DNA of 64,000 nucleotides from Schistosoma haematobium. Taxonomy: Eukaryota; Platyhelminthes; Trematoda; Strigeidida; Schistosomatidae. Each line of letters opens with the position of its first letter. Position 1 is the first letter of the stretch. Shown here one piece after another: positions 1-11,800 of this stretch. A program made the position numbers and the translations under genes. The stretch lies in NCBI RefSeq assembly GCF_000699445.3, contig NC_067198.1, positions 21,284,536 through 21,348,535 of the forward strand, written 5' to 3'. Under the pieces are notes generated by a model. The model saw nothing but the letters and a program-made list of their open reading frames with translations. It did not search any database and was not told where the DNA came from.

Positions 1-3000
1 ATTAGAAAAAGATACTTTTCTGTGGTTCTTATGTACGTTTATTACCAAAAACTAATGGCTACTTTTTAATTAAACTTATTTCTAAATGTCTCTACTCGTT
101 GAAAGGGAAGCGACTGGTTGGACTTCTGCGATAATAAAGAAAATGGAATTATAGTTTTTAGCACATGGTTAAGTTAGTCGTATTAGTAACACTTCATTTG
201 TTTGATTATCTTTCGTATCTGGTGAAATTGTGTCCCAGTAATTCTGTCTCCAACATACTAAGGGTTGACGAGCCTTTAGTGTTTGGTTTAAAGATAATGT
301 TGTTATTTTAGCTTTGTCTTAATTCTTCATTTTAGTCTTGAAGGTTGACTCAAGAAAATTGAGGCTATTCTGAATAAGTGAGAAAAACTGATGAGAGTGA
401 TACGTAGAAATAAAAACGTCCAAGTGACGAGTTGCATTTCATGAAATCCTGATTACAGTAAATGGCCATCTTCCAAGATTAATTTGTAAACTTAATTTTA
501 TCCACAGTTCACCATAAAAATGTTTTTATTTCATAAGTCTAGTAAAGTAACTAATATCGAGATAACCTTGTTGTGGGGTTTAAAAATTCTGGATTTGACT
601 TCCAGTGAATAGTCAAAGGTGGAAAACTTTGAGAAATTTCAGCAATATTTTACTAGCCAGTTTCCACTAGACTGATATCGACTTATGAGAAAAAACTATG
701 TTCCTATTTACATGGTCGTTTGAGGCTTTTATTTCAGAATGCAATTATCAATTTCGGTTGTAATACTCGGGGACAAAATTAAATTCCCCTCGTCTTAGTT
801 CATTCTAGTAAGTTTAGTGGAATTTATCAAAGTAGTTGAATGTTCCTACTTATTATTTTTATGTTTTTCCTTGTATTAGCTTTCTAGGGGCGATCATTTT
901 TAAACGTTCATATTTTATTTCTAGCCTTCGGCAGATTCCAATTTTTAGTTTCTTCTCCATAGTACTAAAATGCAGAAAAAAAATCTGTCCATCTATTAAA
1001 GTAGTTGAAAAGTATATTGTTATGCAGTTCGATAGGTTTTTCCTTCTGCAATCAAATTTTTCTCTATGTATTTCATAAGAAAATTACAGTGTTGCTCACT
1101 AGAAATTTTATTATATTTCCCACGTTTGACGGCTTAATTTTATGGTAACACTCGAAAGTATTTATATTTTAATAGGACTTCGAGTTTTTACAAATTAACT
1201 CAAAAATAGAAGTTAAGGAGACATCTTGAGCATTGTATAAATATGTGGTGAATAACCACTTACCAGAAAATAACTCCAAATTAGAACCCGATACTCAATA
1301 TTCGTAATTTACCCATTGCTATGAATATTTCTACGGTCGACTTACGTTAACTCTGAGAATATATAGAAATATGATGCTAAGCGGTAAACTGGTTAAAATA
1401 GTATTGCTTATGGTTAAGGTAATGCGAGTTAAAATAGATTATTGGATAACTCAAATACCCAGGGAAGTAGTTATTGCAGTAATGTTAGAAGACCTGTTAT
1501 TATACCAGAATTTATATTCAGCCAGTTTTTTTTAAATTGTCTATTTAGAGACTTATAATACTAAATAAATCCCCAAAATAAATATATTTTGGAGTCTTCG
1601 ACATTGATATTGGCCATATTAGTCCTACAGGACGTACCACTTACTTGAAGGCACTCAGTCAAACATCCACACCAAATTACGTTTCAACACGCCTCATAAC
1701 ATCCTTCGATCACTTGCTAGCTTAGATTTTATACGCTCTTGTACATCTGCCTACAATTCAGATTTATTTTCCCACTTAATCACCCCCGACTTAAGATCTT
1801 ATTGGATTTAGGATCATCTTGTTACATTATTGTCGAATTCTGCACATTCGAAGCTGTTTCAAACTGATGACGTTACTTTACCTTCACTTCTGTCTATATC
1901 GCCACTTATTTTTGTCATTCTCTTAGTGGTAGTACTTCACTCTACTTCTCTGCAAACTAATGGGTTTGGAGTATACATACAATATATTATGGTAGGTAAA
2001 GGCAATTAAAAAAATAAGACTTCGATCCCTTTCTTACTCTCCACATATAAACGGCGAATCGTTATTGGTTTAGACATGCTTATTCTGATAGTACAAAATG
2101 AAAGACAAACGTGTCAGCCATATCACTTATCCTAGGGGGTTTTGCTTCTCGAATTTTCAGTGAGTATGCAAAGGGTTAGTAAGGCATTAAACAACTTATT
2201 CCTTAGTGATCCTTGGGGAGGGCTTCCAGATATTTTGAATTAAAATCCATCGCAGTGTCGATATTGCACTTATCGCCTACCTTAAGTATTGAGCAGTATA
2301 ATATTTCGTACTTTGCACTTCCTACATTGCTTTTTCCCAGTTGGCGTTATTTTTGATTCGTTGCTTTAACCCTGTCTCCTGAAGCTAATTCCAGTAACTT
2401 CTGCCAACTCACATTGTCCAGGTCCTACGCTATTTAGATTTGTCTCTAGTAAAGATTAGTGAGGTCGTTTAACTTTCAAAGCTGGACTGGATGAGTGGAC
2501 TTTGAAACCGAGGTTTGGAGTGGTCATTTGCAACTTTATGTCTAGGTATTGATATGCATAGTAACCTGTACTATATTCTAGCTCTGCATTTACTTTGCTA
2601 AAGTTGGAACAAATTATTATTGTTTGAATCATCGGTTAGATGCAATGCATAACGTCAAATTATCTCAGTCATCTTTGTCCTATCGTAAGTAACTAAAGAT
2701 GTGAAATAAGATGTGACCATTCTTTCTGATGAATTCAGTTTTCAGTTCTTGTTGAGCATACAGAGCTTTTTTCTGGAATTCTCACTAAATGATGTGGCGT
2801 CAAACACGTTGTAATTCTGCAAGTGGTACTCACAGACTAACTTCGTCTGGGGCACCAATGAAAACCAGGACTGACTAAAATGATGTCTCGTGCTTGTGTA
2901 AGATTCACTAGAAGTATGCAAGCGAGTACTTATAACGGATCAGACTCAGGGTCTTCGAGCCACTGATTTAACTTTCAGTGATACGTATCTGTAACCTCGG

Positions 3001-5850
3001 TTAGTACCTGATATGGTGGAACAACCATCTAGTGACATCGATGACACAGACGGCACATCTGAATTTTACTAGTAACCCGGTGGTCGGCGTTTTATTGAAG
3101 GGGATCTTTGAGGGTTAGTTCAATTCCTAGGTATTGTTTGTCAACACTGAAGAGTTCTGGACAAAACAGCTGCCTAATGGCCTCCTGATTTTTCTTGCCA
3201 CTTTAAGTGGATAAATGCTTGACAAATACCCCCTACAAATTAGATTTTTTCTCACTGAACTTCATCAATGCTATATCTTGATGCCCTTAGCTTTTCACTT
3301 CCGTCTTCCTACTGTCTTATATCATGCAACTGGATCCCTACACAAATACTGGCGGAATAAAACGGATTCGTTTCATAACCTGTTGAATGAAAACCCACAC
3401 TTACAAACAATAGTATCACTAAGTAGGGGGTTCGACATACCTGGTGAGGCTGAAGCGTTTGTTAAAAAATGAGAGGGATCTGCTTGTTGCTGTTTGTGTC
3501 TTGAAGATTCGTTTTATTTATTATATGAAAGCTTCATAGCGCTGATTCTCAAAAACGTTAAGGACAAAATTGGTTGTGACTGTTTTTGGATTTATACGTC
3601 TGCATACATAGTAGGATTATTCAGAGGTTTACCATATAAATACCATAGTGATTAGAGGATTTATTGCTGCATCACACCACCTAAGTCGAGGACAGTTTTT
3701 AGACTTCATTGTTAAATGCATCAATAAACTCACGGGGTCACCCTGTTGACCCTCTTCAATTGAGTGATATTGCAACCTCGTGATAACAAAATTCATAGGT
3801 CATTTAAGCATACCATTTTCTTCAGTCTTCAAGTGCTTTGAGAGTCAATAACCTTCCGCCGTCTTCAGACGACAGTTTATTTAGTGTGAAATATCCCTTG
3901 TAATATTTCGTTCATATCTCTAACTATTTAGTCTTCAGACCTCAAACATTTATGTGGAATTATTAATGAATACTACGGTCATCAGCTTCAAAGGTTAATC
4001 TTTAAGTGTGCAGTTATTATATGGGACGAATGCTCCCACCAAGTTCTTTTTAATTCGTATTCCACGCAACAACTAGAATGTTCGTTCTGTATTGTCTAGT
4101 GCTTCACTGTGTTGAGACACTGGATATTGTTGTGATCCTTCGTGTAGATGATTTTTGTAAAACTATTCCTTTCCGTCATACAATTTTTCAAAATTGATGT
4201 GAAGCAGATGGTTAAATCCTCTTATTTAGTTACATTGTGAGCTTTTATTTCCATGACCTACACCAGTCACTCCCCCTTAGTAAATGTCGGTAGTAAACGC
4301 CTACCCGAGGCTAATAGAAGGTTGCATTGTTTCGCAAGCGATCCCAAGAATTAGTCGTAAGGTTTTCCTGACTTGTAGACCACAAGGTGACTCATGTCAG
4401 ACTGGCCCCGGTTATCGTTGTGGCTATCTTTAGTAAACACACGAGAAGTAATTTGTATTCTGCAACTTGTATTGCCTATTGAGTGATAGAGGTGTTCGGT
4501 AGCCTAAAACTGTGTGGGCATGTTTCATAGGAAATGTTTTTGTATCCACAGAAACCAGGTTTATAAAGATAAAGAATGAATACATCATCTTTATTGTACA
4601 CCAAAGATGTCCTTGATTTGGTAGAGACATATAAACTTAGTTTTTGATTTGAGGCGTAAACTTGTTGATAAGGGTGTAAACTCTCACTGTCTTAAGGACA
4701 CTACAGATATTCAGGGTTTAATTAGGCTTTTGTCTGTCATACCTTTATAGTCGAAGGATACCAACCAAGTCAAATCAGAAGTCAAGGATTGATGGGTGCG
4801 AAGATATATGCGTTGAGGACCGTTTGATCTAAGCTGGTAAGTAGTCGCGAGGGATGTGTAGCACGGCGTACCCGCTCGTGGTCTGGCACGGTTACGTGAC
4901 CGAAAGCTTTCAACTATGATGTGTCTGGCAATGGAAATGAGGTCGGCGTCAATGTAGAAGACTCATAAGACTATTTATACACTCACGACCTGTCACGAGT
5001 ATTCCAATTTCAGGGAGCCTCTCTAATATCTTGGAAATAAGATAGTCAAAGATACGATACATCAAAACTATCCATTCCTCAAAACTATACTACTGGCTAC
5101 AATTTGTTGCTCCTTGGTAAGTTCCAATCCTTCGCCTTCTGAAATTATAGCTAGTAGGTCTGCACTCCTGAGAGGCTAATGTCAACTGCAAAGCAATCCA
5201 CACCAACCCCTGAGAAAATGAGGCGTTCAGGCAACGGGTAAGAACTGTACGGAACATATAAATCCGGCTTGATGCATCTTGAAAGCCAGAGCTTGGTGAC
5301 TGAAAACCTCGGATCCGGTTAAGAAAAGCATTCCAAACAGTTACAATCTGGATTTCCCAATGGCTTTTGGGAGTTGTTCAGTGACGTGAATAAATAATTA
5401 CTTAAGTTGCCCACTGAATGACGGTTAAGGAGATCGGTAGGAAGTAGTAGGAGGGGTAGAGTTTTCTCTGCGACTAATAGTCACTGTAATCTTCCGTTCA
5501 GTCATTGTTAAATGACCCAAATACCGGTGGTGAAGCAAATGATGTTTCAAACTCCCTATAGTTCTTATTTCAAGAACCTGCAATTCGGTCGGATAATTGC
5601 CACCCCCTTGGGCTAAAGTTTTAACTTGCTCCTGGCTAAGTCAGGCGTTTCCCAAAGTTCAGCTCTGAAAAACAATACTGTATTCTCCACAGATGATTTT
5701 TCACGACAAGATAGGACAAGGATACTAGTCGTCATGTTGTTTAAGTGTTATTGCCTACTGAATGGCTCGTCATTCGACTTACGTGATCTAATTCTGGGTT
5801 CGTCTTGTCATTGTATTGATAGGATGTGTTTCTGCTCACTTTGACCATTT
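1..5850. other. 5' flank of the p66 gene, no supported gene
   Basis: No coding exon with convincing family signal was found here. The longest open stretch of note, 3215-3472 (+), is 85 codons and resembles nothing I can name. The block around 4780-5600 is richer in G+C than the rest and may be old repeat or the promoter region of the p66 gene. I cannot assign a promoter element, a trans-splice acceptor or a transposon with confidence. Confidence 0.4.
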
Positions 5851-5894
5851 CAGCCGCATTGGAAAAGGCATTGTCGAACGAACCTTTGGGCGAG

Positions 5895-8800
5895 ATGGAG
5901 CCCCCAACCAAGAGGTATGCCATACGTTCATATGATGACTGTTCCAGGCAATGTTTTGATGATGTATTAGATTTAAGTCGAAAGTCTAACCATGTTACTA
6001 ATGGCAGTGAAAAACTTTCTAGCAGGGTAAGTTATTATTTTGCACTCACTTCTGCAGAATGATGATGATGTTATTATGCTGAGTGAGGATGAGGATGATC
6101 GTCTACTTGGGTCTCTCTGTGATGAAATGGAAAAAGAAAACGCTCCCAAGCAATCACTTCTATCCAAGTCGCGTGCATTTCTTTTAAAACTGGAAAATGA
6201 ACTCAGAAATGAAGAAAGTGCATTGGTTTTGCTTCAGCAGTTACGAGCCAATCAACGTTCGCATGCATTACAGCCGAAAAGTACAAAAGTCTCATCAAGT
6301 GTAACAAATACAGTTCGTAATACACAATCACCTGTAAACCAAGGTACGTGTTTATTATTTATTGATTTCACTTAGTTCGGCCAGCTGTCAGCCAAGCTGT
6401 TATTAGAAATGTCCCGTCAACAACTGGTGGTCGTGCAACACTATGTAAGTTTCTCAAGGCACTAAATATCTTCTCATTAGCTCCAGCCCAAAACACTACG
6501 GCGGTAAATCCAACAAACGCGACGGCAATAACGAAAGTAACTAAAGGAATGGCTATCCACGCTCTCGAACAACAATGTAGTGGTAAAAAAGCAGTGCTTC
6601 GGAAGCAGTTAGAGAGAACGCTAGATAAAGTTGTTCTTCCAAAGCCTGCCGTGGGAAATGGATTGTCAGTGGTGCCTTTTGTTCCAAGCACTTTGACAAA
6701 TGAGTTTACTGCAATGATAGGCCTTGAGGAAATCGTAACCACCATACAAGTAGGTATTTTAATCTGTGGTCATAAAGTAGCTTTCTTCCTATTTGTTTTC
6801 AATAACTTTGTGTGTAACGGATGCGGACGAATAATTGAGTTCGCTATTTCCGGTAGCTCCTGAGGTCTTAATGTCAGGTTACCTCCCTTTTGGTTACTTT
6901 CTGGCTTGCGGGCTATGCTAAATCTTATGAACGCAATGTTGGCTTTGTTGCAATCAAGTCTAATGATGATAAATATACCTCATTTATTTGGGTGGTTAAG
7001 GACGGGTAGTTTTTTCTTCTAAAAACTTTCGTGAGTTGAGCTTGTCTGATGTTACCCAGTCCGAAACATGATGTTCTACGTTGTGACTGACTGAAACATG
7101 AGGCTTCTAACACAGTTCCGAGCCACTTTGAAAGGCCATGTATTTAACAATGACCCGACATATTGCTGAATAACACAAATTTATTTGTCCCTATTCGGCC
7201 TTCATGTTTTGCTTTGAAGATTATTATACCAACCGAGAAAGGGGCAGTACGTTTCAAACATGGAACCTTATTAAGTCGGTTGTTTTAACCACCATCATCC
7301 CGAATGAGGACTTTGAAGCTGCTGTAGAAAAGTTAATAGTCGGACCTAAAAGCCGATAAGCACGCGAATGAAGGGCGAAAAGAAAGGAATCAAATATCCT
7401 TAGAGAAGTACAGACAGTTGGCACTTGCAGGTCACTTAGAATTGTGAAGTCTCATATTTTAGGAATCTTGAGAAATGTAATGGATACGTGGTGATGATGC
7501 TGTCGAACTAAGTATATGGTCTCAGAAACCGGTGTATATCTGTCTGTAGTTTCCAACACAAGGTATTATTACGAGCATTTGCTTATAGATTTGTGATGCT
7601 AGTATTTTCAAAACCTTATCACTAATATCAGGAATTCGCGAAGCAAGCCAAATTTTTAATTTTTGATAAACATCTTTCCTAACTCATGAGGAAAGACAAA
7701 TTGAATTTAATGTATTTTTATGGGACTAAGTAACCGTGAGAAGCCAACTCAAACCAATCCTTATTGATTTTCTGGGCTGTTTTGTTTATATACCAGGAAT
7801 TTATTATTTCTTTACTCGAAGAGTTATAACTCATTGTTTATCTCATAAATTGTTTACCTTAGTTCTTAAGTTGAGAATTGTTGGCAGTAAGGTACATAAA
7901 TCATTACTTTTTGTCCCCATACCAGTGTCCTGGATCAATATAATCCTCACTGGCTCTGAAGAGTATCATGCTTACACTATACTATCCCCATCAATAATGT
8001 ACTTTTTTCCTTTCGAAAGGAGGTACATAAGCTAATATCCTTAAGGGATGAGTTTTACCACCAGTTAACAGTTCTTCAGGTACCACCGAGGGTGGGGATA
8101 ATCCACTCTCCCTCTCGAAATGCTCTCACATGACGACGCGTATACAGCCACTGACAGGTAACTCCCATTCACTGACTTCTCGCGAAGGGGGTGTTGTTTA
8201 CAAAATTGAGAGGACGGAAAGCGAATGTCGGACGTTTTAACCGGGTTGGTATGCATGGAGAGTCCACCTAGGGGAGTTGGAAAACCCGGATTCAAAACCA
8301 GTGGTGCACATGGGCTCCAGTATCTTGAAGGAACAAATGGCGTGTGAACCTATTGTTGGACATCGGCTACGACGGGACTGCATCTCCTTACGATGCTCCA
8401 CTGCCCTGTGGATTAGACCTTCAGGTCCAAAACTCCGGGTGTGCCCCCCTAAGAAAACCACCTGCTTTGGTTTGGCACCCGGGCAGTATCACGGCCCTCG
8501 CACAAATCAAATGAGATGTGTGTGGCCCATATGTATTTGGTGCCCCTTTATACCAATATTTATGTGTTCAAATAATAATAATTTTCTACAGAAAGTACGT
8601 TCGACATAAATTGTAGTACTAACCGGAGACTTGAATGCTCAGGTCGGGCGCCTAGGCACAGAAGAGTCATTTAGGTGGCTGATGAGCACCTGCTGGTCCC
8701 AGGTCAGATAACGGTGACCGGCTACTGCAACTGTGCGCAGACCACAACCTGTTTTTGGTTAGCACTAACTACCGGCGCAGTCGTCACCGATGTGCCACCT

Positions 8801-11800
8801 AGTTTCCTCCCTCTGCACCTCAAGCCTGAACTCAGATTGATCACATCTCGATCAGCTACTGCTGGCGTGGTTGTGTACAAGACTGCCCTTCCTTTTAGAG
8901 TACTTATCTGGACTCTGATCATGCCCTTGTCTGCACTAATCTTACCTTTTCAGCGGCCAACAAATTCATCGTCCTAAACCGATCGATGCCAGTAAATTGG
9001 TTCCAGCTCCTGTTGCAACTAAATATCAAACCGAGCTAAGTTCAAGGATGGCTACCATCCCATCGAAAAGTATAGATGGGCATTGGTTGCAATTGCATGA
9101 CGCCATGAAAATAGCGAGTAAAGTCACTTGCCCCTTCGCGAAACGTCCCGCGTATAAGCACTGTATTTATCCGGGCTCTTTACAAGTCATTGAATCCCGT
9201 TAGTCTACTCCAGGTTACCGTAAGTTTGATCACAAACGACGTCTGTTACGTAATGAAGTTGGGCAAAGCTTGTGTAAGAACCGAGAAGCCTAGTGGTTGG
9301 AGTGTGCTAATGAGTTGGAAGCAGCAACTGCACCTGGTAACTTCCGGAAGCTCTTCCAACTCATCCGAGTCACTGGCAGCAAGAAGCCTGGTGTGAGCGA
9401 AACAATCTGTAAAGATGGGGGATGCCAATCACCAACATTTGTCGATGTCTTGGATGATGGGCAGAGTTTTTCGAAGAGCGGTTCAACTGGTCTGCTACCT
9501 CAGCAACATCGATCACACTGTTCTACTCTCTGTGGCCTGTGACGACTGATTCACCTAACGGGGTGGAAGTCCGCAAGGAACTCCAATTCTTGAAGCGCTA
9601 CAAATCAACGGCCCAGATGACTTACCTCCGGCCCTTTTTAAAGATCGTGGTAACTTTCCGGTTAAGGAACTGACTGAGATTTTTTAAGAAAGGTTTGGCA
9701 GTTAGAGAGTGTTCCAACATCATGGAGTGAGTCGACAGTTGTCGCTATCTTTAAAATGGGTTCACGTGGTTTCTGTAACAACTATTGCGAGATAAGTCTA
9801 CTTCCGATTGCGTCTAGACTATTTGCTTCCGTCATACTTTGTAGATTGTTCAAAACCTGAGGAAGATTGACTTGTGAGGAGCAGGCTGATTTTCGATCTG
9901 CTCGAGGATGTATTGACTATATCTTCACCCTCCGCCAAATGTTAGAACACCGTCATACTTATTACAGGACAACAGTCGTAGTGTTTCTTGATATCAGCGC
10001 TGCCTTCGATTCGTTGGACGGGCTGCTCTCTTGAATTGTCTATTGGGGAGCATCACTTTATTGTAACTGTGAGTATAATAAAGTAAAGTTTCAATAATTA
10101 TTAATCCCAAACTTTCTAATTGGGTATTTGTGGCTGAGAAAAGTGTTGATCTGATTTTCCTCTGTGGATCTTTCAGACAGTTGACCTGTAAAAACCTTGT
10201 TCTAGTAATCTAACTACCATCGCTCAACATTCGTAATTTATGTGTCTTCTCAACTAGGTCACTTGATGTTTCTTAAATGTTCATTTTTTAACTTGGGAAG
10301 TTTATCCTCTTATCCAAAGTTTCTTGTTGTGCATTAAAAACCAATTTCCCCAGTGAATAATGTTCAACTGTCCACTTTTTTTGACGAATGAAGTTTACCT
10401 GAAATGCTATTTAAATAACTCAAATTATTTGTACATTATAGGACTTCGACCCATTGAGCACGGATAAGAGTTCTGAACAATCTCGCTTTGTTAACCCATT
10501 CTCATGTTCACGTTGTGGTACGGACTTCACACCTGTTTGGAAACGCAAACGCCCAGGCTCATCTGAAGTTGTTTGTGAAGCCTGTATAGTTGACAGTCAG
10601 CGTTCAGTCATTCATAAAGCATACAGTAGTGTTATTTCAGCTGCACTTAAACAGCACGCTGCTTCAGAACGTGAAATCGAGCATGAATATCAAGACGTAG
10701 TCAATTCACCAGCTAAGTTGGAAGCTTTTATTAAAGAACATGAACGTAAGCTTCTGGTTACTCAACAAGCTCAAGTAGCCCAACAACAGCAGCAACAAAT
10801 GCATCAAGTTGCTTCAGCTACTGGCTTACATAATCAAAGGTACCAACAACAACAGCAAGGGTTCCAGTCTCAGGTAAATTTTCATTAAAGTATTTAAATT
10901 TCAAGTTTTATTGATAACAGTTATGCCCTAGAGTATTAAAGCTAAGAGCTAACATAATATCTTTGGAGTTTGCGTTGAAACTTCAGTTTTAATAAAAACT
11001 GCTTATTATACTGCAACGACTAAAAGATTAAATTTTCTGACGTTTCGTGACTTAGTGCAAGCCAATTCAGAAAATAAACTAACAGTCAAATTAAACTAAC
11101 TGAAGTTCGTTTGGTAAAAAGGAACAAAACAAAGATATTTACTACATTCAATTAAAAGCATATCTGATCAAGTCAGCGTTATGTTACTACGGTCAAGGTG
11201 GTACATGTATATTTGTGTGTGTGATAATGATGTGAGATATGATAGCTTGGATAAATAGTCTATTTCGGATTGATGGTAAGACCTTTCAGTTTAAAAAATG
11301 AGCTACTTTGTTTTGTTAGATCCGAGTTTCTATTCAGATATTTTAATAAACGTAAGATTAAAATTTGGAAATCGTAACTGTCAGGGAAATGATGGCTGTT
11401 TCCTACTTGCAAAAGATGCTTTGTCATTTCGGTAATGTTGTTCTGTAAGTTTAGAATAACTTTCCGAAGAGTGTAGTATTTGAATGGACAGCTGTTTCCA
11501 ACAACTTCGCCAGCAGACTCTACAATCATAAATCAATGATTATTGCGCTACTTTACAAAGGCTAAATTAAAGCATGTCTGTGAATTCAGTAATGCTATAT
11601 ATTTGTAAACTACCGGAATCTAGTATTGTCAATGCAACTGACTGAAGTCCAGGATCTTGTATATCTACGTCTAAAGTGTCTGTGTCCTCTTAGAAGGAGT
11701 TTGGGCGCTCCGATTTTTAGCAATAGAATAGTGAGTTTGAACTTGGTTCTATCTCAAACAGCTTGATGAAGCAGATATGACCTTTAGTTCTTATACAGTA

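Noticed and set aside
3215..3472. An 85-codon frame with faint resemblance to a piggyBac-type transposase segment
   Set aside because: No catalytic residues, no termini and only vague similarity of a WxNKTDxF-like string; not supportable.
6368..6745. A 125-codon frame on the - strand
   Set aside because: It is antisense to p66 exons 3-4, whose + strand reading gives conserved p66 motifs.
8080..8250. A hammerhead ribozyme in the 5' part of the 504-bp retroposon (CTGAC and CGAAA strings are present)
   Set aside because: CTGANGA is not intact and the stems do not pair as required. The strings are too short to support a fold.
8065..8609. Overlapping open frames of 75-110 codons on both strands, repeated at 12134-12636, as candidate novel genes
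   Set aside because: They lie wholly inside a transposed 504-bp retroposon. Conservation of both frames between copies is explained by overall near-identity, and no domain is visible.
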